A stretch of DNA of 64,000 nt from Blasia pusilla (taxonomy: Eukaryota > Marchantiophyta > Marchantiopsida > Blasiales): the NCBI GenBank assembly GCA_050084515.1, contig CM114274.1, forward strand, positions 30,876,001 through 30,940,000. The letters run 5' to 3'. Made by a program: the position numbers and the translations under genes. Shown piece by piece: positions 32,792-45,974 of the stretch. The notes beneath the pieces are model-generated. The model did no database searches, was not told where the DNA came from, and worked only from the letters and a program-made list of their open reading frames with translations. The stretch's first letter is position 1. The number at the start of each line of letters is the position of its first letter.

Positions 32792-34740
32792 ATGACATTG
32801 AAGAGGGCCCTAATTCATCACATAAGGCAAGATTTTGTTGAGGCAAGACTAGTGGAGATGTCGCATGGGTGGTATTCATATTCCACACGCATGATCGCCA
32901 AGAAGTATGCATATGGAAATTGGATAGATAGATGGATGTGTGGAGACTTTGCACCTTGGAATCAAAAGGTTCAAAGGGACGAAATGCCCATCTTTGAGGA
33001 GATTTTTTATGTTATCAAGCATGCAAAGGTCTTCAGTTCATTGGATCTCTAAGATAGATATCATCAATTTCCTATCCAATTAGAGGATAGGCAGAAGAAG
33101 ATATTTTGGGACATCAATCCTCATGGAAAGGACTTTTGTTACAAAGGTGGTTCTTACCATTTAGGTTGAAGAACACTCAAGAATATTTTCAAAAAGTCAT
33201 GAATAAGATCTTGGTTAGTTTGGATTTTTCTAGATGTTACATTGATGACAACATAGTCTTTAGTACCACGATTAATGAGCATGAGAAACACTTCTCGAAA
33301 GTGTTGCAATGATTGCACTTACATGGGTTGAAGTTGCATCCTTGCAAATGGAAGTTCTTCCATGATCAAGTTGAATATCTAGGTTATACGGTATATCCAT
33401 GTGGACTCAAAATTCACCAATGAAGGTAGTGGCTATCTCACACAACGTACGCCTTACATATATGAGTTAAATTCTTGCATTTATGGGATTGGAAGAGTCC
33501 AATATCAACACTATATGAAAGGATTCACTACAATTGTGAAGCCTCTTTCTTTACTGAAAAGGTGGACCACAAGTGATAGTGATAGAATGACCAAGAAAGA
33601 GTATTCCAATTGCTCAAGGATATAGTGACATTTAGACATATCCTAAAGAGACCAATTAAGGGGACTTTTCTAGCTACACATGGATTGAGTATGTTGGGGC
33701 TTGCAGTAACGCTTACCCAATATAATAAAGATAGCATATACTTTCTAGTGGCTTACGCTGGCCACTCAAACCCAAGTAAGCAGATGTGTAAAATTCGGGG
33801 ATTATCTCCTCATCACTCTTATCATGCTAATGAGCTCCAATCACATCTCGCTTAATGAGGCATGGGTTACGATTTAACTTATTTGCATCATGGTAGAGTC
33901 TTCCAAGTTAGTGTACCACATGCAAACCATAATCCTACAATGATAGAACCCACCTAGAAAGCTTTTTTAAAGCTTGTTGTGAATACATAACCACTTTAGT
34001 GGTTGGTGATCAATAGAGAGCAAAAGGGATTACCAAATAAGTAACATTTAAAATGTGTGATAACCCATACCATAAAGAGCCACACAGCATCGAGTGTGAC
34101 ATCAGGGTCGGATAGAGAGCCCTCAGATCCAAAGATCGTTGAGGAGGACATGTAGAGGAGATATCTACGAAGATGGGGTACTCTTGGATTACCTATGCAA
34201 CATAAGCATAGTAAGCACAACATGGACTAGAGAATAAGATTGGATGCTATAGCAAGGGGGATGATTCATGTGGGAGGAGGCACAAGCTTTACGAGTTTGG
34301 GGGGATGATAGGGTATGAGTGATGCATCATCCTTTGTAGAGAGCACAATTGGTGGCTAGATTGGTGGAGCATGCCCACAAGGAGTTGAAGCATTTTAAAA
34401 TCAATCGGACATATATTTGGTTCCACGTACATTATTGGTGTCATAGCATGCAAATAGAAGTATACTGGTTTCTCTTCAGGTACATGGTTTGTTCCTTGTC
34501 CGAATATCGTTAAATGCTTTGATTCCATAGTTGCATCTACTACCACTCATGAATTTGGATTACCGAGCGAGTTTGTATTTTACAAGACCTTTACCATTAA
34601 CGGAGGGTCGTATCTCATATATTTTGATGATGGTCAAGCACCTCGTAATGGTTAGAGTTGATTGGTTTGCAAGAAAAACGAGTGATGGAATAGTGTATTC
34701 AATCTTAGATTGGAGAACTTGCCTCTTCCTTTTAACACAA
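32792..34740 (+). pseudogene. Ty3-type pol relic (RT, RNase H, integrase) with an inverted segment
   Basis: Reverse transcriptase: IRQDFVEARLVEMSHG, FSSLDL, FRLKNTQEYFQKVMN, then CYIDDNIVFS (active-site DD; normally YIDDIIVFS). Next come LHPCKWKFFHDQVEYLGY, the RNase H region (GLAVTLTQYN, FLVAY), then from about 33780 to 34065 a piece that reads like RNase H only on the minus strand, and again plus-strand integrase (34290-34740, including LPLTEGRISYILMMVKHL). Stops and frameshifts are frequent. Same family as 47.56-49.38 kb, more decayed. A short duplicated stretch lies at 34675-34800. Confidence 0.8.
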
Positions 34741-34799
34741 TTTTGAATAGAAGGAGACAAAACGAGTGATGGAATAGCATATTCAATTTTGAATAGAAG

Positions 34800-36900
34800 G
34801 ACCGTATCTCACTTAGGCCACACAATTTACCCACTTTGCCACGTGGCAGAAAATAAACCTAACTTAACGAATATTTCCACTGGTTTGAGGCAATACATGT
34901 GCGCTAGCTCAACATTACCTCTCCATATACCCCTTTTGGTATATAGCAAATCGTTTAAACTATTAGTCCTGAAAAATTCCGCACGGTTGTTTTGAGCCGC
35001 CCAAATACCCAAACACGTAACAAGTCATGGATTTGAAGAAGTTTCTCTAGTCACACCTGGCATCAATCCAACGGAAGGATTACTCAAGTCAGTTTATTGT
35101 TTTGGCACAAAGTGGTAAATTGTGTGAACTAAAAGCACTACCGTCCTTATATTCAACATCGTGATGGAAGGAAGAGGCCAGTCCTCCAATAGCCTTTCCA
35201 GGTTCCCTTGCACATTATCTTAGTTTCTTAGACAGAGAACGTAACAAACTAATACGTTAACCACTCGAGAGTAATTGTGGAAGCTTTTGATATGAATTTT
35301 ATATTTCAAGGTCTCATCTTTCCATTTTTTTGTTCGGGTCGAAAACACACATGCGGTCCGAACTTCCCCCGGGCACCAAAAGCCGCCCTCTTCCCGCAGC
35401 CCTCACTATCCAACCACGGTACCTGTTCCCGGAGAAGCTCCGTAGTAGAAATTTTCGTGTATTGTTGTGCAAGTTCGCATGATTAGACAGTAGTGTTATA
35501 CGATCATCGATCCCTCTACTTTTCGCATACCGTGTAAGCTGAGAGATGGTTCAGTCACACTTTTGGGTTTAGCCCTCGTTTCTCCGAGACTTCTAGATTG
35601 AAGTGACATGGCTTACTCCCATTTCACACCGGTGAAGCTCCTTTGAGGAACCCTCATTGCGTGCTATCTTTCAAGTTTCGTTCCCTTTCCGTCCGTGTGC
35701 ATTCGGTGCATTTGAGACTCACCTTACCATTCATACAGTTTTACCCAATATCCGGGGAGAACCGGGGTTACGTGTTGAGCTAGCCGGAAGAATCTGAGAA
35801 TTTCCGATTCATGTCATCACTTACCGGCCAAAAACCGAAGGTTCAGGGAGGGTGTCCTTTGTATTCGTACCTGTTTAGCCGGCTGGAATGAAAAAAACTT
35901 CGAAAATTGCCGCTCGGATTTGTAGAGACCGGAAATGTACCGGTTGTCACGAAAAAACTCCCCGGACCCTGGTTTTACCTCGACCACTTATCCGGAAACT
36001 TCGAATATTAAAACAGGAGATCTATCTCAGCATGATGTGGAATCAAAGTTTGGAAATTCAATGCTGTGCGCGTGTAAACCCGCGAGGCAACTTCCCACGA
36101 CCAGACAGAAAATGCAGACTCCGTGATCACACCGTGCCAAACCGTCTTTCCATGACCAACTCGTAGACACCAACCAGCAATGGAGTGGGAAGTAGAGTGG
36201 AAGCAGATTACATCACGCCCATGCCAATGGTGAAGAGTTCAGGAATCAATTTCCCATGACAGGCACAAAACGAGACCAAGACGTAAAAGTGACTCAGTAT
36301 CAGTACCTTGCAAGTCAAATAACTGCACTCAAGGAGGAATGCAGGCCAACACGAACAATGTTTCTCACTAATTCTAGCATTCACATAGAAATGCTGATTT
36401 AATAACCCATCAAAAGGGTTTGAGAATTTTCAACACTCCCCTTGTGCATGGGAGTTTCCAACTTGTTGGCATCCATCTAGCTGGTTTGGAGGTGTAAATT
36501 TGACCGACAAATCTACCAAAGCTACTTGAACTTGGAAACACTTTCATGCTTTCAGCTCAAGGTGTGAAGGATGGGGCCTCAAAAGAAGGGTGGAAATGGC
36601 CGGACCAGGAATGCTGTAATTGCAATTGCACACTTGCAGAGCACAAGCCGTCATCAAATCTTGGAAAAGGAACCTAGAAGCCAGGCGGAAGGTGCTAAAA
36701 ATGGGTCTAGACAGCTAAAACTGCTGATTTCCAATAGGAATTATACAGCCCCAGATCTGCAAGCTAAATATAATACAACACCTTCATCCAAGCTGACACG
36801 AAAACTCAAAGAATGGATTCCTAATATTGTACACAATGTGGACAAGAAAAGTCTTGTCTGAAATGACTTTAGCTTCACTGAGTGGTCATCTTATCTTGAC
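34800..36900. other. Intergenic DNA, GC-balanced from about 35.3 kb
   Basis: The stretch 35330-36180 has balanced GC and several CCGG/CCGGAA words, unlike the AT-rich repeats, but no ORF with a recognisable domain. 36200-36900 probably includes the 3' UTR and flank of the minus-strand gene that ends at 36945; its 96-codon plus-strand ORF at 36571 is not supported. Confidence 0.4.
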
Positions 36901-36944
36901 AACCACCAACCAGGCTATCCCTATGGCTAAATCTCCACTCCTTA

Positions 36945-39900
36945 TCATCGCGGGATCCACGCACCACCTCCAAGACGCATATCATGATAACCCCCTGGAC
37001 CTCTGGGAGTTGTGAGAAGAGAAGATGAAACAACTCCTTGTTGAACAGCTATATGTGGCGAGGAAGAAGAAGTCGATTGAGACATATGAGGATGATGAGG
37101 ATGCATGGAGGGGGGCACTGCATACCCACCAAACCCAGGTGGCCCACCAGCAATTCCTGGACCAGACCCTTTTGGGCCTCCACTTGGAGGGATGGGACTG
37201 AATTGGGCATGACCCGGAGGAAGAGGTGCAATCTTCTGTGCATGTATTGCTGCTGCATGTTGTAATGCCTAACCAAAAAGATGAAACAATCACCAAATTC
37301 ATCAGAAGCACCCAAGGAACACAATCAAGATAGTCTCAGCTTATAAAAAGGAGGAAATCAGTTAGAAATGGTTTCTTGCCAGAAACTACGAACCAAAAAA
37401 GGTGCAAAATTCAGAGCTTATAAAAGAAGGAAATGGGTTACAAATGAATGCTTCCAAGAAACTAGTAACCTAAAAACGTACAGTTCTTCAATTGATAAAG
37501 CTACCATCAAAGGCCGCTATCCTAAATTCAGAACAATTGTTAAGGAAATGAATCCCAGTATCTTCTTGGTTAAGCACAAGGAGAAGGTATATAAACAATG
37601 CTAGCCAAGAGGCTCTACTCATTAAGTAGTGCCTGTCATAGCCTTGCGACCATAGACCCCTGGTTGGACAGTGCTTGAGACTGGGGTGGATGTAGAGGGA
37701 AGAAGAAGTGAAGAAGGCACCATATGAGAGGAGGAAAAGGGATCAGAGAGCGTATGATGGATACCACTGGTACAGCAGGAAGAGAATTCACCCTTAACCC
37801 TTCCTACTACCTGAACCTCATGTTTCCCCACTGACACATGCTATGGTCAGTTCTCTCACATCATGATAAGGACCATCTTCTCTCATCTATTAGTCTCAAT
37901 ACTGCCAACCTCAACCCATCCCTGATATTGTCAACACAGATTCGATGGAAATCCTTGCCTAATTCCCTTGGAAGACAAGGAACTAATCTGGAAGGCCAAC
38001 TTGAAACTGAAACTTCAGGACGAGTTATAGCGACAGTCTCTATACAAGAAAAAGACAGCCAAAGGGTCAAGAATCTGTCAAGAAGGAATGTGCTGGGTTA
38101 AACACAAAAGCAAAAAAGACGAGATAGAAGCAAAAATGGGAACTACACCTACACATGAACCCCGGGGGAAATGTATGAGAAGACAGAATGACAAGAAGGT
38201 ATTAGTGGTGAAAGTTAGGGGCAATAGTTAAATAATAGCATCCACGGCAGAAGGCTCTTCAATCATTACTCTTCCCAAATGCCTCTTTCCTTAACATTTT
38301 ACAAATCGCATTCTCTTTCCCATACAAGCTTGTCGACCAGCATAAACTAGATTAACCTGAGTTCAGCTTTCACATTACATGAGTTTGAATTACTACCATA
38401 TGGTCATGAGAATAGTTTTTACTGCCAAAAGCTCTTCACTAAAAGAGAGATCACAGGTGGAAGAACTGTCCACAACATAAGAAGGATCTTTATATGGGTA
38501 ACTAAGGTTGACTCAGTATCTACAGTCATTGGAAATCAGATTGGAATCCAACTTATGTTCAAGGGAATACACCAAGGAGACTGAAGGAGAAGAGCTTCAT
38601 ACCAGGTTGTGAGAATAGGAATGTGGACCCAAAGGAGATGGCAGGTTTCCAATGAATGCAGTGCCAGGTGATAAAGACCCACCACCTCCCATTCCAGATG
38701 CCAAGGGTGTGGGTGGGATCCCAATACCTGGCCCATAATATCCCCCCCTTCCAGATGAAGCCTGCACATGGCGAAATTAATATCACAAAACAAGGCAGTT
38801 GTTCAACCTTCATAATAAGAGATACTAAAACTCGTAAACCGAGGTATGATGTTGCAAGACTTCTGAGGCGCTGAATTCAAGCATTCCTACCAGCCCATTG
38901 AGTTGGTGCGCACTATCACCAACTGTTGAGGGCAACAAAATATGATACCCAAGAAAAATTGAGCAGAAAAAAATTGAAATGAAGGTTTGCAAACTCTGTT
39001 TCTGAGGTTCTGATCATAAGCAGCCACTAGGGAGTTCTACTGGACAGAGTTGCTCTCAAAGAGTGTAGCTAGAACAAAAGCTGTGAACAAAACCTTTAAA
39101 TGCAAGAGGTTGGTGTCACCAATCCAATCTAACAACAGAACCACAAGTCTAAAACATCATAAGATAATAGGAATGCAAGAAAAAGATTGAGTGGATATTG
39201 TTATAGCCAGCACCTGCGACATATGCTGTGACAAGGTAGACTGTCGTCCAAGAATGGGGACCAGTGAAGGGAGGGGGCCCAGGGGATTGTGACCACTGAG
39301 ACTACCATGATTACTTTGAGTTGGGCGTGGAGGTGGACTTGGTGTCCGGGCATATTCTAGCTCTCCTTCTTCCAGATCTCCACTTATGTGCAGTCCTCCA
39401 ACTCCATGTTTCTCTGCATGGATAGTAATCACTGTCGAATCACATGGGCCAGCTGCAACCCCTGCTGACGAATGTTGGGAGGCATTTGATGAGGAACCTC
39501 GTTTCTTTGATTCTTCTTCATTCAACACCTGCTTTGGGAAACACTTTAGAAAACATCTAAAAATGTGCTTCCTCTGGTCCAAGAAGTCATCAACTACTCT
39601 CAAGTCTCACAGCGGCAAATACTTGATTTAGTTTCCATGTTCCTATCACAGGGCAAACAGGCCCTTGCTCGTCACATCTATTTTGAAAAGAACGGACACC
39701 ACCTCAGGCATAAGATTACTCAAATTCTTCATTTTGCAAAAATTAAATTCAAGAATTGCATTCGGCATCATACCTGCTTCAACATGAGCACAAGACGATG
39801 CTTCTCGGCTGTCAGTTTCTCCAACTTTGCCTCCAACTCCTTTCGTTTCTTTCCTTTATCAACATTTACATTTCCTTCTTCCAACCCTGCTTCTCTTAAA

Positions 39901-41113
39901 TCCTTACCAAACTCCACACTGAGTTTCACCTGCTTCATACACACCAGCCAGTATGATTGTGAGGACAAGTTACAATTCCTGACGAGAGAAGGTCGAAAAT
40001 AGGGGTACAGGCTTCCAGAAATTGTCCAGAAATGAAACAACCTGTTGAAATAAACCAGCAGCGGACAGGGTGCAACGAGCGCACGGCACACTCTCCAAAG
40101 GAAAGTGTGTACAATATCTCAGAAGTTTATCAGATTGCTTCCGTACCAGCATGTTTATGATGGCATTCAGGCATCACGTTACAATTCAAGCAACACCAGG
40201 ATGAGACTACCGCGCCTCCAGTGGAATAAGCTTACAGCAGTAACAGTCGCGACAAAACATGAAAGGGCTTGGAGGAGGACGTTGCACTCACGGGTTGTGC
40301 TGATTTGCTTTCCTCAGAAAAATGGGGACTTTTGCAGGGCGCTTCTAGCTCCGCACTGTCCCCGTCCTTTGTAAAATTCCCAACTTCCTTGTGCCTGACA
40401 CCATTGGTGTCTTTGGACCCTACGTGCGTGCTGCCAGATACAGTTTCCACTTTCGGGCTCATTCCAGTTTCACTAACCCTAACCCTAGCCTGGTCACACA
40501 TCTCCTCGTCGCACTCCATCTCTTTCTCATCCAGGCTTTTGACATCACATTCCATTATCTCGCGTCTGTCCACGGAATCAACATCCATGGGTTCTGACTC
40601 CTGTAATAACATCTTCGACTTTCCCCTGATCAGTGTCTCGGGCTCTTCGGTCCCTTCGCACCCATTGTAGTTCCTCTCTGCATTCCTTCCGCTTTCTTCC
40701 CGCGTGTCCTCTTCTCTCTTCCTCTTCCTTTCTTGCCTTCTTTCAGTCTCCCCAGCGCGTTCCACCTGTTCTGAGCATTCCACATACTTTCCGTCGAGTA
40801 ATCCGACCTCGGGATCTTCCCTGCAGTTTCCATCTTTCTCGGCGTCATTTTCTGGCTCGCCTCGCGTTTCAAGCTCCTCCAGCTCAACCATGCTAACGAG
40901 ATTAGACTCTTCTGCAGTCCCATTAGCAACTGGTACTAAGGCGTTCGATACCGAGTTTTCGAGTGAAGAAGGTTGCAGAAATTTGAGTAGGGCGGCATTT
41001 CTTTTCTTCAACGCGTTCCTGAATACGGAGAGAGGAATCTGACTCTTCGGCACAATCCACTGACGGGGAACGCCCGAAACCCTGTGCAGCTCTCCCCGGT
41101 ACAATGAGATCAT
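36945..41113 (-). CDS. Spliced nuclear-type protein, INO80-complex subunit D-like (tentative)
   Basis: Five exons, all phase 0: 41113-40292 (274 codons, donor GTGAGT), 39929-39774 (52), 39528-39214 (105), 38761-38603 (53), 37268-36945 (107 plus TGA), giving 591 residues. Every junction has AG before and GT after, and every internal exon length is a multiple of three, so the model is strong. The N-terminus MISLYRGELHRVSGVPRQW...PLSVFRNALKKR is a conserved plant signature that I associate with proteins annotated INO80 subunit D-like; this is recall, not a search. Residues about 75-265 are acidic and low-complexity with basic patches. Exon 2 is a charged coiled coil (KKRKELEAKLEKLTAEKHRLVLMLKQ) running into VLNEEESKKR. 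The C-terminus is Pro/Gly/Ser-rich. An in-frame TAA upstream of the first ATG fixes the start. A chromatin role is inference. Confidence 0.8.
37622..37810 (-). CDS. Possible alternative last exon of the same gene
   Basis: Within the 1.3-kb last intron, an AG acceptor at 37811 opens a frame of 62 codons ending in TAA at 37622-37624 (VVGRVKGEFS... to GRKAMTGTT). It is phase 0, so exon 4 could splice to it and give a 546-residue form with a Ser/Pro-rich tail instead of the His/Gly/Pro-rich one. It has no obvious GT donor at its end, which fits a terminal exon. Transcript evidence is lacking. Confidence 0.4.
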   Translation of the reverse strand, partial: VVGRVKGEFSSCCTSGIHHTLSDPFSSSHMVPSSLLLPSTSTPVSSTVQPGVYGRKAMTGTT

Positions 41114-42640
41114 TGCCACCAGCTGCCGTTATAGCCTTAGCACAATTGCAACATAGCCTCTTCGGCACCCCGATATCATGGTAGCCGTAACAGTGCGCGC
41201 ACGAACCGCTCCGCGTGCCAGAGGTTAAGGAAAATACCTGGAGAGCCAAGATCTGACGGAAATACGACGATGACACACAGACATTCATTTACAAATCCGT
41301 GGAAAAAGAGTCGAAGTGAAACCTTCGAGAAGGAAGTTCCGTAAAATTCCTAACACTCTACTTCCTTCGTCTCCACCGTTCTTCTAATAAGCTCAGATGA
41401 CCGCGCCTTCGAGTTGCAGCGCAACAGAACTTCACCGGGAGCTTTGCCATCATGACAATAGCCCACCACCACCGCTGTCACAATAAATCAACTCGCACAG
41501 GCCTAATCAGGCCATTGTACGAATCGACAACCACGGGAAAATCCACAATCATTTGTCAATCCAGGCAAACAAGCCCCATCTGCTTCCAGAGCGAACGAAA
41601 CGAAAGTGCGCGAAGATAGCGACACATGTTTGCGACCCGGACTCCGCCTAGCGCGTGGAATAGGTCAATGACCGTCCTAACACGACCTAATTAGCGCTTC
41701 ACAGACACATATTCCATAACCTGCGGTGCTCGTCGCTGCCAGGTTGACATACTGGCGTTAGCTTCTGCGTCACACATCTTTCCGTCCCGGATCGTATCTC
41801 TCGTGCGTTCTGCGTGCATACCAAGAAATGTGCGCGAGTCTCTTGATCTTGTGTTCCAAGGCGCAAATATTCCTGCCAAAGAAAACGTATACGGGAGATA
41901 CACCGTTGGTCGGCGATGGGAGAGTACCAAAAACACATAGATGGAGCCCGCGACTCGCTCAAGTCAGTCGCCTCCTGCTGGTGGCATCGCTTGATGCTGC
42001 TACGTAGACATTTCCTGAGACCTTTTTTCTGCGCAGATCATGCCTTTGTTTGGTTGGGGATATCTGGTTGTTTACACGGCTGTTGACTCGTAATTATATA
42101 CACGAGACTGGCCACACCCTAAAGAACAACAGTCGCTTTATGGCTCGTTATCTATGCTATTAGCGCGATTCGAAACAGTACCTATCGTGTGAGAGCGTTA
42201 AAACTCAACATAGTAAGAGATTTTTGGCGTGAGTCATCTTGACTTAAGAGTTTTAAATAAACTCTTTTAATGATAGTGGAAAAACATTAAAGCCTGAAAC
42301 CATTTTTTAAGCATAATTCAAATGTTAAAAGGCATGTAGATAAGTTTTAATGATAGAAGATATGATAAAATTAAGTGTGGTTTAACAAATAAATTTAAGG
42401 AGAAAAAAATTTTGTTATATTTTATTTCATGTTAACAAAAATTATTTGTATAATCAAAAGAAGATGGGGTTAGAGAAAACCCTCCTCCGTGTTGACAACT
42501 GTCCTCTAAGGATTCTTATGGTGTTCACGCATGTCACTTTAAGAGAAGGAATTACGTTAGGAGGAGACAATTAAATGAGGAAGGGAAAAGAGGAGCGGAA
42601 GAGGTGCTAAAGTTTACTTTTTTTTAATTTTGAAGAGCAC
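41114..42640. other. Upstream region of the minus-strand gene, then AT-rich DNA
   Basis: 41114-42150 has balanced GC and likely contains the 5' UTR and promoter of the gene starting at 41113. A run in another frame encodes CAHC...CCNC (41133-41209 region); it could only matter if an upstream exon were spliced differently. No TATA box could be assigned. From 42150 the sequence is AT-rich and featureless to the Helitron. Confidence 0.4.
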
Positions 42641-45015
42641 CGGCAACACTCTAGTGTACAACAAGAAAGTGATTACATCGTTAAATCACTTTCTTGATTC
42701 AAATGTGTATCACTTCCATTTCGAATATGGATTGAACTTTTTTATCCTACTCTAGACAATACTACATAGAATTGACCATGAGAAAATACATATGAAGGTA
42801 AGTATATTCCAACCTTTCGTAAAGTTTGACCTAGTGACTAACAGTCATGGCAAAAGGGAATTGAAATCAACACAAATCAAAGGGTAAACCTGAGTCATAA
42901 GCAATCAATGGCATCTCCAGGATGAAAATTGAATCTCTAATATTCTTCTCAATAATAATTTTGACACCTATAATATGTGGCACGAATCCATAAATGAATA
43001 ATTGAGTGACATTTGCTTATCCTTTTGAACCATTCATATTCCATAAGAGCATGACTAGGTGCTACAATCTTCAAACGTAAACGATATGGAGGTAGTCCAA
43101 ATGGTACGCATACATTCAAAAATTCTGCAGGATAAACATTATTGATCCCCTCACTTGGAACGAAATCAACTCTAAGGTATATATGCTCTTATACATAATA
43201 GATATACATTAGTTAGAAGATGTTTAATTAACAAAAGACACTATACCTAAAAGTCATAGTTTTTTTAACAATTGGAAAATGTGGGAAACTAATGAACGTT
43301 ATCTCTTCTTGAAATCGAGACGTGACTTATGTATTTATGTCATCAACATCTCCAATTTTTTATTGTGAGAAAAGCCGTATCTCTAAAAAAATCCAACGTC
43401 ATAGAAGTATTGAGAATCATTTCCATATATGGTATCAATCAATTTTTTTATATTTTTAATCTTGATGACCATATCACATCGATGATATCATCTACCAAAG
43501 CAATTTGTGAAGGTATACAACCCTCTCCCATCCCCAATAACCAATCAGCAAATGCTTCTTGATGGGCATATATCTGACCTTCCAATTTTTCAACTCTCAT
43601 GTTTATCATAAGTTTCATTACTCTTACATGAGACCATAATTTTGATCTCTTTAAGGTGGCTTGGATGATTTTTTATCAATCATCGTGACGAATAACATGA
43701 AGGATTTGATGAAAGTCATCACCAAAATTATGAGCTTTTATAATTCCCCCAAATGATATATCCTTCAAGTCATGAGAGACCACTCCCATAATATCTTGTC
43801 AGGTGCAAATGACCTCAAACGCATGACGATGAGTCATAGGTGCCTCATCTCATATAATAAGCCATGTATTTCCTATTATTCGTGTCGTATTGCCATTGAC
43901 TAGTAGTCCCCAAGTATAGCTCTCATCAAGATTAATAAGAAGCTTGAATGCGTTGCATGTCCTCCATCCATAAATAAAGCAGTTATTAGATAACAAATAG
44001 AGCTATACCTTCGACATTTCTAATACTTCCAAATAGAACATCGTATAGAAAAAAGTCTTTATAGTTCCACATGGACCATCAATGAAAAAAAATGTCCTTG
44101 GTGGGGCATCCTCCCGAATCTTATCCAATTCAATAGCATCCCAAATGATCTATTGTCCATAATTCAAATATCTTTGTCCAAACCTCACTTATTCACATAA
44201 GTCTTCTCGCTCATGTAAGAGTTCTTATTCCTCTAAGTTTGAATATGAATTACTAGCCAATGCTCATGCTACGCACGGGTGAAAGGCATCCGAACTCCGA
44301 ATTGTAGGACGTGTTTCAAAATCGAAAGGGAGAATACGACCAAAAAAAAAAAGAAGACTATTGGCCCAAAAAGACATGTGTCATTAAGAGGTGTGCTACC
44401 CCTATTAGGGCACTCTCCAATATTAATATAAATGTGTTGCAAAGTTAGGTTGTGGCATGTTTGGGAAATGAGATAAACCTTTTCCTTGATCTTGCAAGGT
44501 ATAATGTTTTTCCGACAAAGAAATATTAATGATGGAAGCATTTGATGGAAGATCATAAATTCCAATTTTCTACAAAGTTAACGCATTCATAAATCTTGAA
44601 TAAGTCAAAAGATATTGAACTCTTGCAAGGCAAATAGAACACAAAGATATAAAGGAGGGGGAAGGTAAGAATAGTTTTATTCCCTTACGTTGTCTCTATA
44701 ACAAATCCTCTACAAGTGGAACCAAAAATTTATCCCATAATGTAGCAAGTCGAGTAGGTGTGTTATAAGCTAAAATGACCACAAATAGTTATTAAGGAGA
44801 GAAACATGTGAGGATCTCATAAGCTTCTTTAAAGCAAGATAACACTTCCATGTTATCCTTAAGAAGTCCCAATTGAATGGCAACTTCCTTAAAAGTTGGA
44901 TATACCACTCTATCTAAACTTCTCAAGTGTTCATTTAAAGTAGCACCTCTTACATGATGAAGAAGTAATTGCAACCAATGACGTTCTCCATCTCTAATGG
45001 AAAAAGATAGCATAT
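42641..45015 (-). mobile_element. Second Helitron, truncated and degenerate
   Basis: On the minus strand from 45015: GERHWLQLLLHHVRGA, PTFKEVAIQLGLLKD, YNTPTRLATLWDKFLVPL, MPQPNFATH, then a 180-bp insertion, then NSYSNLEEQELLHEREDLCE. The Pif1-type helicase follows: FFFIDGPCGTIKTFFY (Walker A, normally GPGGTGKT), DEAPMTHRHAFEV after a TAG, ISFGG, and far downstream KVGIYLPSYVFSHGQFYVVLSRVG (about 42780). The Rep half is missing. Many stops. The same order is seen in the 19.55-27.13 kb element. The left boundary is approximate. Confidence 0.8.
44253..44432 (-). mobile_element. 180-bp Helitron inserted precisely in the second Helitron
   Basis: On the minus strand it starts A|TTTATATTAATATTGGAGAG at 44432 and ends ...CATTGGCTAG|T at 44253, with CCCGTGCGTAGCATG just before. 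Removing it joins GCA ACA CA to T AAT TCA TAT and restores the reading frame of the host helicase linker, so it entered between A and T with no target duplication. Confidence 0.85.
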
Positions 45016-45072
45016 TAGACCAAATACCTTACATAAAGACTCTATCCATTTGAATCATTCCAAAATGAGAAC

Positions 45073-45359
45073 TGTCACATCTTAGTTAGCCAACAAGTAG
45101 AGTTCTATCGCGTCAATAGCATAGAGTTTCAACGGGTTGTTTGGGTGTAACTTTATCTTGAGATGTCGACGAGGTTGGTGATTGGTCTGTTGTGTTAGGA
45201 ATATTGTTTCTAACGATTTCCCTATTTTTTTCTAAGTTAGTTAAGTGACCCGTTGATCGAGTTAATGGTCATCCAATAACCTATGTATGCAAGTTACCAA
45301 TGGGATTGCTTGAGATCACCTCTTTGTGACTTCTCTAGTATGAGAGTGTTCATGACTTG
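45073..45359 (+). mobile_element. Ty3 LTR fragment, plus strand
   Basis: It begins TGTCACATCTTAGTTAGCC directly after Helitron-derived DNA and aligns with the first half of the LTR at 57936-58553 (shared words TGTGTTAGGAA, GTTTCTAACGATTT, CCTATG.....GTTACCA). It is cut at 45359 by another Ty3 LTR. Confidence 0.7.

Positions 45360-45974
<615 letters not shown>

Noticed and set aside
37040-37324. Alternative minus-strand frames through the last exon (Leu/Ile/Cys-rich)
   Set aside because: The in-phase frame from the acceptor at 37268 is open to its own stop and matches the Pro/Gly-rich style of exon 4; the others are shadows.
40923-41288. Minus-strand frame with CAHC...CCNC (zinc-ribbon-like)
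   Set aside because: It is out of frame with the supported first exon of the 41113 gene, whose own frame has a stop just upstream of its ATG. No splice sites that would join it were evident.
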